A model generated the notes under the pieces. It ran no database searches, was not told where the DNA came from, and was given only the letters and a program-made list of their open reading frames with translations. From contig JACZRS010000002.1 of the NCBI GenBank assembly GCA_022574595.1, positions 186,001 through 250,000 on the forward strand: a DNA stretch of 64,000 nucleotides, written 5' to 3'. Position 1 is the first letter of the stretch. Each line of letters opens with the position of its first letter. The position numbers were made by a program, and so were the translations under genes. This document shows positions 8,178-17,192 of this stretch, in pieces. The DNA comes from Planctomycetota bacterium (GTDB lineage Bacteria > Planctomycetota > Phycisphaerae > Phycisphaerales > SM1A02).

Positions 8178-9269
8178 ATGAGCGTTTCAACACAAGCCTG
8201 GTGCATTGCTCTGTGCTGCGTCCTCGTTCCCAGCAACGCGATGGCGGGGAATGACCCGCAGTTCATGTTCCAATGGGGTTCTAACGGAGCAGGGGAAGGC
8301 CAATTCTCCGGGCCGCACGGGATAGAGGTCGATGCCGAGGGCAACGTTTACGTGGTCGATACCGGCAACAACCGCATCCAGAAGTTCACGAGCGACGGTG
8401 TCTTTCTGCTTGAGTGGGGCAGCGCGGGGGCCGCCCCAGGCCAGTTCAATCATCCCCACGGAATCGGCATAGGCCCTTTGGGCAACGTCTACGTCGCCGA
8501 GACCGGCAACTATCGGGTCCAGAAGTTCACAAGCGACGGGGTCTTCCTGACAACATGGGGATCATTCGGCAACGGTAGTGGACAGTTCCGACATACCCAC
8601 GGCCTTGCGGTGGATAGCAACGGTAATGTCTTCGTCGCCGACCGAGACCAGAATCGTGTCCAAAAGTTTACAAGCGGCGGAACCTTCCTCATGGCTTGGG
8701 GAACAACCGGCACTGGAAATGGCGAGTTCAATGGCACGAACGGCGTTGCGATTGACTCTCAAAACAACGTCTTCGTCGGCGACAGCAGCCCACGAATCCA
8801 GAAGTTTACCAACGATGGTGTATTCATCACATCTTGGGGATCCGCCGGTGCTGGAGACGGTCAATTCAACTTCCCGCGAGGCCTTTCAACGGATGAGTTT
8901 GGCAACGTATATGCTGCGGACCGCAACCTTCATCGCATGCAGCGGTTCACGGGAGATGGAAAGTTCATAACTAAATGGGGTTCGTTCGGTACAGAAGAGG
9001 GCCAATTCAACTTTCCATACGCTATAAGAGCTAGTGGAGACGGATTCGTTTACGTTGCAGATTCGAGCAATCATCGCGTGCAGAAATTCCGCGTGATCCC
9101 ATGTCCCTGGGATCTCGATAACGACAACACCGTCAGCACTGCGGACCTGCTCTCGCTATTTGCGCTGTGGGGAACAAATCCAGGCGCTCCACCCGACTTC
9201 AACGATGATGGAATCGTCAACACTGCCGACCTGCTAATTCTGTTCGCCAATTGGGGTCCGTGCGAGTGA
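8178..9269 (+). CDS. secreted NHL-repeat protein with C-terminal dockerin-like repeats
   Basis: A 363-residue extracellular protein. A signal peptide ends at about residue 23 (SNAMAG). Six NHL blades of about 47 residues follow, each with the pattern GQF..PHGI, NVYVADT.N.RVQKF, GVFL..WGS, forming a beta-propeller. The end, from about residue 312, has two calcium-binding EF-like repeats, DLDNDNTVSTADLLSLF and DFNDDGIVNTADLLILF, each closing with a WG motif. This dockerin-like tail is typical of secreted proteins of Phycisphaerae. A GGAGG lies seven bases before the ATG. The gene is richer in G and C than its surroundings and the blades are near-repeats at DNA level. Likely role: surface binding or scaffold; no catalytic residues are seen. 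Confidence 0.87.
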   Translation: MSVSTQAWCIALCCVLVPSNAMAGNDPQFMFQWGSNGAGEGQFSGPHGIEVDAEGNVYVVDTGNNRIQKFTSDGVFLLEWGSAGAAPGQFNHPHGIGIGPLGNVYVAETGNYRVQKFTSDGVFLTTWGSFGNGSGQFRHTHGLAVDSNGNVFVADRDQNRVQKFTSGGTFLMAWGTTGTGNGEFNGTNGVAIDSQNNVFVGDSSPRIQKFTNDGVFITSWGSAGAGDGQFNFPRGLSTDEFGNVYAADRNLHRMQRFTGDGKFITKWGSFGTEEGQFNFPYAIRASGDGFVYVADSSNHRVQKFRVIPCPWDLDNDNTVSTADLLSLFALWGTNPGAPPDFNDDGIVNTADLLILFANWGPCE

Positions 9270-9547
9270 GACAATATACATTGCGCTACTTGCCAGGTTA
9301 ACGTACAGCTACCACTTTTAGTCTGGATGCAATTTGCGGCAACGGTTTTATGAATCCGGATCAATGATGCGGATATGCTGCAAGTTGCCGATACCCCCAC
9401 CTAATTGACCTTTACATTGACGAGGAATGCACGTCCCAAATAACCCCGTCGGCTGGGACTTTCGATAACAATATCGGAATATCCCTACATCCGGTAAAGT
9501 TGTCTCCTGCGGGCGTCGATAATGCACAAGTCCAGGAGCTATTCACC

Positions 9548-9793
9548 ATGAGTATGAACGAAAATGCAAAAGTATCGATCGGATTCGCAAAGATCCACGT
9601 TGATCGGCTAGCCAAACTCAGCACCCGCAAGGTGGCTATGACTCCAGTCGAAGACGTGATCCGTGAGTTGTCAGAAGTCATCTACCACATAGGTGGAGCC
9701 ATCGTGCAGCAGATCGCTGACGACCAGGAATTCGCCTCGGATATGAAGAAGGATCATTTAGAAACGCCTACACCAGAATCAGAGGCCGCTTAA
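9548..9793 (+). CDS. hypothetical protein, 81 residues
   Basis: I do not recognise this small soluble protein. The start at 9548 (MSMNENAKV) follows GGAG ten bases upstream; an in-frame ATG at 9500 would add 16 residues. The composition is helical and charged, with one amphipathic helix around PVEDVIRELSEVIYHIGGAI and an acidic, proline-containing tail (ETPTPESEAA). No cysteine pairs, membrane segment or signal peptide is present. It stands alone between the NHL gene and the tRNA region. The 278-base stretch in front of it (9270-9547) shows no other gene. Confidence 0.5.
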   Translation: MSMNENAKVSIGFAKIHVDRLAKLSTRKVAMTPVEDVIRELSEVIYHIGGAIVQQIADDQEFASDMKKDHLETPTPESEAA

Positions 9794-9855
9794 TCGATCG
9801 CTGACACTTGGCTGGAATTAAGCGGACTCAGAACTGATAGCTTAACCATTCAAAA

Positions 9856-9999
9856 TGGAGCCGATCGGGATCGAACCGACGACCTGTCGCCTGAGGCGAC
9901 CGCTCTCTTTAACTATTAAGTCCTAAGTGGAGCCGATCGGGATCGAACCGACGACCTGTCGCCTGAGGCGACCGCTCTCTTTAACTATTAAGTCCTAAG
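9856..9999 (-). repeat. two perfect 72-bp tandem tRNA-Ala-like units
   Basis: Units at 9856-9927 and 9928-9999 are identical and lie head to tail directly after the tRNA-Ala gene, with no spacer. Read on the minus strand, each unit's last 30 bases equal the variable loop, T arm, acceptor 3' strand and discriminator A of that tRNA. The GAGAGCG of the D-arm side is also kept. The anticodon arm is replaced by GTCGC-CTCAG-GCGAC, a five-base loop instead of seven. The 5' acceptor strand and the D stem are lost: the 5' part is A/T-rich and lacks the GG of the D loop. These are not functional tRNAs by any normal rule. Confidence 0.85.
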
Positions 10000-10072
<73 letters not shown>

Positions 10073-10208
10073 AAGATGTTCCACCCCGTCCCTCCAGACA
10101 TTTCGCACAAACTTTTGCGCTACAGGATATACCTTGCCTTACAGTGTTCAAGCGCACTTAGCTTGGCATACACTAACTAGCGCAATAATCGCATTTATTC
10201 CACAAAAT

Positions 10209-12434
10209 CTAATCTTCAACCACCACCGGTGCCGCCCTGGGGTTATCTATATACCTCTCAAAGAACTCTATGATACGATTTAAGCGGTCCATTCGCTGCT
10301 TGGGATCGCCGGTTCGGGAAAGATCGTGGCCAGCGTTGGGATAACGAATATATTCAACCGGCCGATCTAGCGCTTTTAGAGATCTGTATAGCATCTCAGA
10401 TTGTGAAACACCGGTTCTAAGATCGTTACTTGAGTGCATAATTAGTAAGGGTGTACGAATACGATTTACATAAGTAATTGGACTATTTCTCTGAATTATT
10501 CTCTTAAAGCGATCATCATAAGGGTTGCCCCCCATTGCCCACTCGACAAGCTGCCATGCGTTTCCTTCACCAAAGAACGTGGCAAGATCATACACGCCTC
10601 GCTGGGCTACTGCTGCTTTGAATCGATGATCATTGCCTACGATCCAAGCTGTAAGATAGCCCGCATAGCTGCCTCCGGTTACTGCAAGTTTCTTTTCATC
10701 AATCCAATCGTGTTGGTTTAATACTTCATCAACCACTGCAAGTACATCACCAGCTGGGCCTTCTCCCCAATTCTGGAAATTGCCTCGCTGAAATTTGTAA
10801 CCATATCCGCCTGAACCGCGTGGATTAGCATAAGTTACTGCATAACCCCAACTGCAAAGCAGTTGAAACTCAAGCCACATTGAGGATTCACCCGGCCCCC
10901 ACATTGCTGCAGGCCCGCCATGGATTTCCAGCACCATTGGATATTTCTCTGTGGACTTACGGTTAGTTGGATGCATAAACCAATATTGTACGCGTGTCCC
11001 ATCCGGCCGAGATATCCATCCTTCTTGGGGCATTGATAGTTTTTTATCCGCAACCCAAGGATTCAGGTCATAAGCAAGTCGATCGCCTCTAGCGCCGCGC
11101 ACCAATAAAACACTCGGGTTCATTGGACTTGTTACAGCATAAACAATTGTCTCGGCTGCCTCATCAAAAGCAGTTACCCCGATTGGATGATCGTTGACGC
11201 GATCAACTATAATTACCGGTTCAATTAGTCCAAAGGTGATTGCCATAAGCGGCACGCTTCCCGCCTTTGGAGTTGTAAAGATTAGATCGTTATTTTGCTT
11301 AAAATCAAAACCCCACACTGAAGAATTGATGCGAGAATTATCAACCATCCAAGTTGGCTCGCGGCTATCAACTTCATCCGCAGAAACTACACCCAACTGA
11401 CGCTGCCTGAAGGAAGGCTCATCGTTTTGCCTACCTATAAATCCCACCAAAGTTCCATCAGGGCTCGGTTTAGGCGATCTTAAAGACCAACCGGGGAGCG
11501 CCAGAAACATGTGGTCGCGCGAGCCGTCGATATTAATCCGCCAAATCTGTGTATCCTGTACGCGGTCGGGATGCTCATCTCTAGGTTTATTTGATACGTA
11601 GAGAATGCTCTGTCCATCAGGCATAAATGTAGCGGAATTATGATTAGCAAACCCATTGGTTACTTGTACTGCTTGTGATTGTGGTTCATCAGGATCGAGT
11701 AAGAACAGATGATTAAACTGCATTTGCCCGCGAAGTTCATGTTCTCCTTGGAAGTTTAATCGAGTAATTGCATCAGGATCAAATTCTTTAGCGTTTTGTG
11801 CAAGCCAAGCACGGATTTCTTCACGTGTCCCATCCGGCCTAGGTGTTATTCGATCGTCCGCCTCGGCATCCTTCCAATCACGATTTGGGCGTTCAAGCGG
11901 AAATACAGGCTTACCTTCAATTTCATCAAATGGAATTTGCGATGAAACAAGAAGCAGTTTCCCATCGGGCGACCACTTGGGTGAGCTTGAGCCATTATTT
12001 AAACTGCTAGCTTGTCTTGCTTCACCACCATCAATCGGCATAATCCAGCATTGCGATTTGCTGGCCTGCTCATCAGAGCGAACAAACGCAATTCGTCTGC
12101 CATCGGGTGAAAGAATCGGAGATGTATCGCTTCTATCACCGAAAGTCAGCTGCATTGGCGCTGCACTTCTTCTAGTTAAATCAAGTAAGAACAGATGTGA
12201 GCGATACTCATATTTTGCTGATGCGCTTTTTTGTACTTCATTTTCCTCTAGTGGCAGCTGCGCAATAGAGCGCACAGCAAAAATAGCTTTGGATCCATCT
12301 TTAGCAACATCAATCGAACTAACCGTACGTATGCGCAGCAGATCACTGGTCACGATCGGCTTATCGCCTGCTAGCGCGATAGATGAAAAAGTAGCAGCTA
12401 TTAGTAACGAACAAACAATTTTGTATTTTCGCAT
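10209..12434 (-). CDS. secreted S9 family prolyl-oligopeptidase-type peptidase
   Basis: A 741-residue exported serine peptidase of the dipeptidyl-peptidase / acylaminoacyl-peptidase type. I start at ATG 12434 because a signal peptide follows at once (MRKYKIVCSLLIAATFSSIA, cut at ALAG); a longer frame to 12533 has no signal role. The first 450 residues form a beta-propeller with TolB/WD40-like blades (SPDGRRIAFVRSD, SPDGKLLLVSS, SPDGTLVGFIG). The alpha/beta-hydrolase domain then gives the catalytic triad: Ser589 in GGSYAGY, Asp671 in SSNDLRTG, and His703 in NAGHDLS. It probably takes up oligopeptides in the periplasm. It stands alone; thioredoxin lies upstream on the same strand with a terminator between. 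Confidence 0.93.
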   Translation of the reverse strand: MRKYKIVCSLLIAATFSSIALAGDKPIVTSDLLRIRTVSSIDVAKDGSKAIFAVRSIAQLPLEENEVQKSASAKYEYRSHLFLLDLTRRSAAPMQLTFGDRSDTSPILSPDGRRIAFVRSDEQASKSQCWIMPIDGGEARQASSLNNGSSSPKWSPDGKLLLVSSQIPFDEIEGKPVFPLERPNRDWKDAEADDRITPRPDGTREEIRAWLAQNAKEFDPDAITRLNFQGEHELRGQMQFNHLFLLDPDEPQSQAVQVTNGFANHNSATFMPDGQSILYVSNKPRDEHPDRVQDTQIWRINIDGSRDHMFLALPGWSLRSPKPSPDGTLVGFIGRQNDEPSFRQRQLGVVSADEVDSREPTWMVDNSRINSSVWGFDFKQNNDLIFTTPKAGSVPLMAITFGLIEPVIIVDRVNDHPIGVTAFDEAAETIVYAVTSPMNPSVLLVRGARGDRLAYDLNPWVADKKLSMPQEGWISRPDGTRVQYWFMHPTNRKSTEKYPMVLEIHGGPAAMWGPGESSMWLEFQLLCSWGYAVTYANPRGSGGYGYKFQRGNFQNWGEGPAGDVLAVVDEVLNQHDWIDEKKLAVTGGSYAGYLTAWIVGNDHRFKAAVAQRGVYDLATFFGEGNAWQLVEWAMGGNPYDDRFKRIIQRNSPITYVNRIRTPLLIMHSSNDLRTGVSQSEMLYRSLKALDRPVEYIRYPNAGHDLSRTGDPKQRMDRLNRIIEFFERYIDNPRAAPVVVED

Positions 12435-12504
12435 AAGCCAATGATAGCGTCTAGTTGCATAAACCTGCAAAGGTTGATTCGGCTTTACCCACAAACTAAT
12501 AAAT

Positions 12505-12536
12505 AAATAAAAAAATGTGCGATATAGTCGCATTTT
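12505..12536 (-). terminator. rho-independent terminator after thioredoxin
   Basis: On the minus strand an imperfect stem (AATGCGA / TCGCACATT, one bulge) is followed by seven T and a T-rich run. It lies about 50 bases past the end of the thioredoxin gene, in the right direction to stop its transcript before the S9 peptidase gene. Confidence 0.55.
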
Positions 12537-12587
12537 GCTGTAAATATTCTTTTTTGGATCCTAATAGTCGCGCATTCAAGCAAGCAC

Positions 12588-12914
12588 TTAAAGTTCGCTC
12601 AAGGCAGCTTCGAATTGATCCTTCGGGGTAAGTCCGACGAATTTCTTTTTCACTTCGCCGCCTTGGAAAAGGATGATGGTTGGAATCGCGCTTACGCCAT
12701 ATTTCATTGACACTTCACGGTTGGCGTCTGTGTCTACCTTGCCGACTTTTAGTGTGCCGGAATTTTCATCTGCCAATTCTTCGATGGTTGGTGTAAGCAT
12801 TCGGCATGGCTGGCACCACTCAGCCCAGAAATCCACTAAAACTGGAAGATCACTATTGATTACTTCAGTCTCGAAATTGCTATCTGTGAATTCTTGAACT
12901 TTATCGCTGGCCAT
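12588..12914 (-). CDS. trxA: thioredoxin with WCQPC active site
   Basis: A 108-residue cytosolic thioredoxin, the standard length. It reduces protein disulphides using electrons from thioredoxin reductase. The active site is FWAEWCQPCRML with Cys34 and Cys37; the usual WCGPC has Gln in place of Gly, which also occurs in nature and should shift the redox potential only somewhat. The cis-proline is in SAIPTIILF, and the GLTP loop is followed by the last helix. The start ATG at 12914 is preceded by GGAGA; a longer frame begins at 12941. The gene follows folP on the same strand by 83 bases, so the two may share a transcript. Confidence 0.95.
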   Translation of the reverse strand: MASDKVQEFTDSNFETEVINSDLPVLVDFWAEWCQPCRMLTPTIEELADENSGTLKVGKVDTDANREVSMKYGVSAIPTIILFQGGEVKKKFVGLTPKDQFEAALSEL

Positions 12915-12997
12915 GCTCAGGTCTCCTTGTGAGTGCCCCACGCTTTGTTAATTATCGAAGGCGTGTTGTATTTATCGTAGCACACTCAGCGTTTACT

Positions 12998-13915
12998 TCA
13001 ATCCGTCTTAACGGGTCCATAAACAGCCGATGCAACCGCCAATGCCTCGCAGTTGGCGGCCACATCATGAACGCGAAAGAGCCTAACGCCTGTTTGATAG
13101 TGCATAACGCTTACTGCTGCGGATCCTATCACACGATCCGCAGGAACAGACTTGCCAGTAACCGCACCGATAAAGCTCTTTCTACTAACCGCACATAAAA
13201 CTGGGAAACCTAGTGTTTGAATTTTGTCCATGCGTTTGATTAATTCGTAGCATTGCTCAACAGATTTGCCAAATCCTAAGCCGGGATCAATTACTAATGA
13301 TTCGCTTTCAACTCCGGCACCTTTTGCAGCTTCACATCGCTTACTTAAGAACTTACAAACGCTTTGCACTACATCATCATAAATGGGATCAGCATTATAT
13401 TGATCGGAATATGAATCATGTTGTGGTGATGCTAAGCGGTGCATTAGAATCAGACCGCAGCCTCGATTAGCTGCGAGATTAAACATTTGATCATCTTCGC
13501 ACCCGGCTGAGACATCGTTAATGATGTTTGCGCCTGCATCTAGCGCAGCCTCTGCTACGGATGATCGTGTTGTGTCGATGGATATCAGGACCTGGCTTTG
13601 CTCGCGCAATTGTTTGATAACCGGGATGGTTCGAGCAATTTGCTGATCGGAATCAATACGATCCGCACCCGGCCGAGTCGATTCACCACCAATATCAATA
13701 ATGCACGCACCTTCATCAACCATCCTTAAAGCATGATCGACAGCTTCTTGGGATGTTTGGTGCTGACCACCATCGGAAAAACTGTCAGGTGTAACGTTGA
13801 GCACACCCATCAGCCTGGGCCTATCAAGCGGCAAATCCCTTTCAGGTGCGATCTTCCAATTGAGCGATTTTGTTTGGCTACAAGTTTCCATATATAAGAA
13901 GTTTAGCCTATGCAA
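12998..13915 (-). CDS. folP: dihydropteroate synthase
   Basis: Makes dihydropteroate from 6-hydroxymethyl-dihydropterin pyrophosphate and p-aminobenzoate, in folate synthesis, in the cytosol. The TIM-barrel loops are all visible: MGVLNVTPDSFSDGG (loop 1), GGESTRPGAD (loop 2), SIDTTRSSVAEAAL and ANIINDVSAG, DPGLGFGKS, SRKSFIGAVTG and the closing FRVHDVA. At 305 residues it is slightly long at the N-terminus; an ATG at 13891 would shorten it by eight. Neither start has a clear ribosome-binding site. It is divergent from the antiporter-like gene with only 65 bases between. Confidence 0.96.
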   Translation of the reverse strand: MHRLNFLYMETCSQTKSLNWKIAPERDLPLDRPRLMGVLNVTPDSFSDGGQHQTSQEAVDHALRMVDEGACIIDIGGESTRPGADRIDSDQQIARTIPVIKQLREQSQVLISIDTTRSSVAEAALDAGANIINDVSAGCEDDQMFNLAANRGCGLILMHRLASPQHDSYSDQYNADPIYDDVVQSVCKFLSKRCEAAKGAGVESESLVIDPGLGFGKSVEQCYELIKRMDKIQTLGFPVLCAVSRKSFIGAVTGKSVPADRVIGSAAVSVMHYQTGVRLFRVHDVAANCEALAVASAVYGPVKTD

Positions 13916-13980
13916 GCTATTGCGGGCGATTGTGATGTAGGTTAACTAGCAAGCAAAAATGATCGGGCTATGCTGCATAC

Positions 13981-15177
13981 ATGGCCAGTCCCGCAATCGC
14001 AGTAATTCTCATATTGATAATAGTGCCGATTGGTGCTGCAGCTTTGCTTAAGTGGGCGCGATGCCCTGGCTGGGCTGTTGTGGGTGGAGCGGTTGCGGGC
14101 ATATTGCTTGGCCCATCTATCTTTGGCAGAGTGCTTCCAGATCAATACGAAAAGCTATTTGTTGGTGGAATTACTCAGCGAGCTGAACTTGATCAGCTTC
14201 GATCCAGGCAAGGTGCAGATGTACTTGCTGCAAAGGAAGCGGGCGCTCTGGGTCAACGATTGGTTGAAATTGATAGCAAGCAAATAGCTGAGCGCGCGGA
14301 TCTCGAATCATTGTGGGAAAAAGCCAAGTACAATGATCAGAGCGTTTTGCGATATTTCACGTTTATTATTGTTGCGCTAACTTTAATTGGCGCAGGAACG
14401 GTTGCACGCGAAAATGAAAAGCCAAAACCAAACATTGTTACATCAATGAGTGTGGGAGTGTGGGCAGCGGGTTTGCCTGGAGGGTTTGCGTTTGCAATCT
14501 CCTATTTTCTGTGGTCTGCACCATTCGAGCAATCTTTGTTGATGGCAGCTGCGGTTGCGATTGGGCCTTGGTCGCTAACGGTTATTGATCGTGAAGCAGC
14601 AAATCAAGCGGAGCTTGGGGGGGCAGCAATGATGCAAAGCGCAGGTCGCATTGCAACAATACTTGCAATCATGGCAGTCGCATGGGCGCTTTACAGTAAA
14701 TATTCATCCCAAGCCTTAATGATGACTGCACCAATATTAGCGACCGTAATACCCTGGATAAGCCCCCAATTATCACAATTTATTAGAGGAGCAGCAAACC
14801 AATTGTTGGTTCCTGTTCTATGCGCTTGTGTGGGTATGAAGATTGATATCTATGCGGATTTCAGCTTTTGGCCCATAATCGTGCTTCTAATTATTGGCGG
14901 TGATGTACGCTGGTTGGGTGCGTATTTCGGGGCAATGGTCCTCGGTGGACGAAGCAGTCTACGAACCATGCGCCTCGTATTAGGTTCCATGGCCTGCGGG
15001 CCTACCCAACTAGCAGTAACCGCAATCGCAATTCACACATGGTCAATGCCCAGTAAATACGCTTTTGCGCTGCTTCTTAGCGCGATATTGATAGAAGTAA
15101 CCGTTGGCGCGCGCAGATCCATGGCCAAGCGCTTAATAGAAACCGAAGAGGAAATCGCGAAAATCAGTGAGGAATGA
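13981..15177 (+). CDS. CPA-type cation:proton antiporter-like membrane protein
   Basis: A 398-residue inner-membrane protein with about ten hydrophobic segments. The early GGAVAGILLGPSIFG motif is the hallmark of Kef/NhaP-type cation-proton antiporters. After TM2 there is a hydrophilic helical loop of about 65 residues (ITQRAELDQLRSRQGADVLA onward) facing one side, then more helices with the AVAIGPWSLTVIDREA segment. Ion and direction cannot be read from the sequence, and the family's conserved Asp pair is not convincingly placed, so this could be a relative with another role. It ends one base before the end of convergent glmS. No TrkA-N domain is attached. Confidence 0.65.
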   Translation: MASPAIAVILILIIVPIGAAALLKWARCPGWAVVGGAVAGILLGPSIFGRVLPDQYEKLFVGGITQRAELDQLRSRQGADVLAAKEAGALGQRLVEIDSKQIAERADLESLWEKAKYNDQSVLRYFTFIIVALTLIGAGTVARENEKPKPNIVTSMSVGVWAAGLPGGFAFAISYFLWSAPFEQSLLMAAAVAIGPWSLTVIDREAANQAELGGAAMMQSAGRIATILAIMAVAWALYSKYSSQALMMTAPILATVIPWISPQLSQFIRGAANQLLVPVLCACVGMKIDIYADFSFWPIIVLLIIGGDVRWLGAYFGAMVLGGRSSLRTMRLVLGSMACGPTQLAVTAIAIHTWSMPSKYAFALLLSAILIEVTVGARRSMAKRLIETEEEIAKISEE

Positions 15178-15178
15178 A

Positions 15179-17014
15179 TTACTCTACTGTGACTGATTTC
15201 GCCAGATTGCGGGGTTTGTCTACGTCTTTGCCGCGAATTACCGCAGCGTGATATGCTAGTAATTGCAGCGGAACCACTGTTACCAACGGCTGCAACGGTT
15301 CGGATACATCTGGCACATAAAAAACATCATCACAGTGTTGGCGAATCTGATCATCACCTTCGGTTGCAACTGCAATCACCTGTCCGCCACGCGATCTGAC
15401 TTCTTCGATATTGGAAACAATCTTTTCGTATTGACTATTTCGTGTTGCCACAAACACCACGGGCATGTGCTTATCAATCAGCGCAATAGGGCCATGCTTC
15501 ATTTCCGCAGCGGGCATTCCTTCTGCATGAATATAACTAATTTCCTTAAGTTTTAGTGCGCCTTCTAATGCTACGGGATAGTTGTAGCCACGCCCCAGGA
15601 ACAGCCAATTCTCACGATCGGTATATTTAGCTGTCACGTCACGAATTTCATCACTTAGCTTCGTAACTTTTTCTATACAATCGGGAATCGTTTGCAATTC
15701 ACTAAGTAAACTCGAAACGTAATCAGCTGCTAAATATCTACGCCTCCCAATAAAAGTTGCAAGCAAAGTCGCAACCATTACCTGGCCAAGAAACGCTTTT
15801 GTGGATGCAACGCCGATCTCAGGCCCAACGCGTAAATAAATGCCTGCATCTGTTTCTCGTGATGCGGTTGAGCCTACAACATTAACTATGCCAAGCGTCA
15901 TGGCGCCTCGCTGTTTACCTTCCTGCAATGCTGCGATTGTGTCTGCGGTTTCCCCGGACTGTGTGATAGCGATAAGCACGGTTCCATCTTCGATGATAGG
16001 ATTTCTATAGCGAAACTCGCTGGAAAACTCGACTTCGGTGGGGATCTTTGCGAGTTCCTCCATGAGGTATTCGCCGATCATTGCTGCGTGATAAGCTGTG
16101 CCTTGGCCGATGAATACTATGCGCTTGGATTTTACAAGATCGCGCGCAAGTTCGGAAATCCCTCCTAACACAACTTGCCCTTCACGGGGATTAATCCGCC
16201 CTTTCAGACAAAGTCGAAGTGCTTCCGGTTGCTCGAAGATTTCCTTGAGCATGTAATGTTCATAATCACCCAGTTCTATCTGACCTAAATCAAATTCCAA
16301 TTCACGAATCTGCGGGGTGATCGGAACATTATCTACCGTAGTGGTTCTAAAATCATCGCGCGTCAAGCGCGCAACAGTATAATCATCCAGATAAAACGCC
16401 TGGGTTGTATGAGCAACAATGGCGCTGGAATCGGATGCGACTATATATTCATCCTTACCTACACCAACCATCAGCGGCGAACCTTTGCGGGCTATGACTA
16501 AGACATCAGGTTCCTCGCGGCAAATTACCGCAATCGCATAAGCGCCCGTTACTTCACGAAGTGCGGACTGCACCGCAGCTTCCAGATCGCCATCGTAAAG
16601 TTCGCCAATTAAGTGAACGAGAACTTCGGTATCTGTTTCGGATGTAAATTTGTGGCCACGCTCTTGGAGATACTTGCGCAAGACAGTGTAATTTTCGATT
16701 ATGCCGTTGTGGATGAGAACGATGCCATGTCCTTTTTCTTCATCATCACTATGAGGATGAGCGTTGCGCTCGCTCGGTTCACCATGTGTTGCCCAGCGGG
16801 TATGTGCAATCCCCAAAGAACCGTGGAATCCATCCATTTTACTCAGTACATCTTCAAGTACACGAACCCTTCCTACAGCTCGCGCAAGATGGATTTTGCT
16901 GTTTATCACAGCAAGGCCCGCAGAGTCATATCCTCGATACTCAAGCCGCTTTAAACCCTCTAGCAGTATGGGTTTAGCTTCTTTTTTTCCGATATATGCA
17001 ACTATCCCACAAAT
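15179..17014 (-). CDS. glmS: glutamine--fructose-6-phosphate aminotransferase, apparent ATT start
   Basis: Makes glucosamine-6-phosphate from fructose-6-phosphate and glutamine, the entry to peptidoglycan and LPS precursors. From ATT 17014 the protein has 611 residues, the normal length. The N-terminal glutaminase begins (I/M)CGIVAYIGKKEA, with catalytic Cys1 after Met removal, then LEYRGYDSAG and GIAHTRWATHG. Two SIS domains follow, with SQSGETADTIAAL, TKAFLGQV and the C-terminal KPRNLAKSVTVE. The only ATG in frame is inside the protein (about 16909) and would delete the nucleophile. Upstream codons run to a TGA with no ATG, GTG or TTG. AAGGAG sits seven bases before ATT. No glmS ribozyme-like leader is visible in the 178 bases to rarA. 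Confidence 0.96.
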   Translation of the reverse strand: MCGIVAYIGKKEAKPILLEGLKRLEYRGYDSAGLAVINSKIHLARAVGRVRVLEDVLSKMDGFHGSLGIAHTRWATHGEPSERNAHPHSDDEEKGHGIVLIHNGIIENYTVLRKYLQERGHKFTSETDTEVLVHLIGELYDGDLEAAVQSALREVTGAYAIAVICREEPDVLVIARKGSPLMVGVGKDEYIVASDSSAIVAHTTQAFYLDDYTVARLTRDDFRTTTVDNVPITPQIRELEFDLGQIELGDYEHYMLKEIFEQPEALRLCLKGRINPREGQVVLGGISELARDLVKSKRIVFIGQGTAYHAAMIGEYLMEELAKIPTEVEFSSEFRYRNPIIEDGTVLIAITQSGETADTIAALQEGKQRGAMTLGIVNVVGSTASRETDAGIYLRVGPEIGVASTKAFLGQVMVATLLATFIGRRRYLAADYVSSLLSELQTIPDCIEKVTKLSDEIRDVTAKYTDRENWLFLGRGYNYPVALEGALKLKEISYIHAEGMPAAEMKHGPIALIDKHMPVVFVATRNSQYEKIVSNIEEVRSRGGQVIAVATEGDDQIRQHCDDVFYVPDVSEPLQPLVTVVPLQLLAYHAAVIRGKDVDKPRNLAKSVTVE

Positions 17015-17027
17015 ACTAAGGCTCCTT
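17012..17027 (-). promoter_or_regulatory. AAGGAG ribosome-binding site with ATT start of glmS
   Basis: On the minus strand AAGGAG occupies 17027-17022, the spacer is seven bases, and ATT (17014-17012) is followed by TGT for the catalytic cysteine. The spacing is ideal for initiation at ATT. Initiation at AUU is known for E. coli infC, where it allows control by IF3; here the role, if real, is unknown. Confidence 0.7.
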
Positions 17028-17192
17028 AATCTACTCCAGAAGCGGTTATACGAATCAGCTGCTAGTGGGGATCGTCAATTTTAGTCCAAATACGTCAAAC
17101 GCAGATGTTTTTGCCCTTTTCAGGCTCTCAAAGCCCATGCTTGAGTCTATTTTAGCAACCTTATCTTGCAGCGACATCCTAGAATAGAGGTT

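Noticed and set aside
8187-8864. Several long antisense frames under the NHL gene
   Set aside because: They come from the repetitive, G/C-richer coding strand; the plus strand has the signal peptide, blades and ribosome-binding site.
9856-9999. tRNA with anticodon UCA (selenocysteine or suppressor) in the tandem units
   Set aside because: A UCA could be placed only with a four-pair anticodon stem; the acceptor 5' strand and D stem do not form, and there is no long variable arm as in tRNA-Sec.
9856-9999. CRISPR-like direct repeats
   Set aside because: The two units are contiguous, have no spacers and derive from the tRNA; no other regular repeat-spacer pattern is in the window.
17015-17192. 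glmS ribozyme in the leader
   Set aside because: The gap to rarA is 178 bases and shared with that gene's promoter; I see no matching core and the ribosome-binding site sits directly before the ATT.
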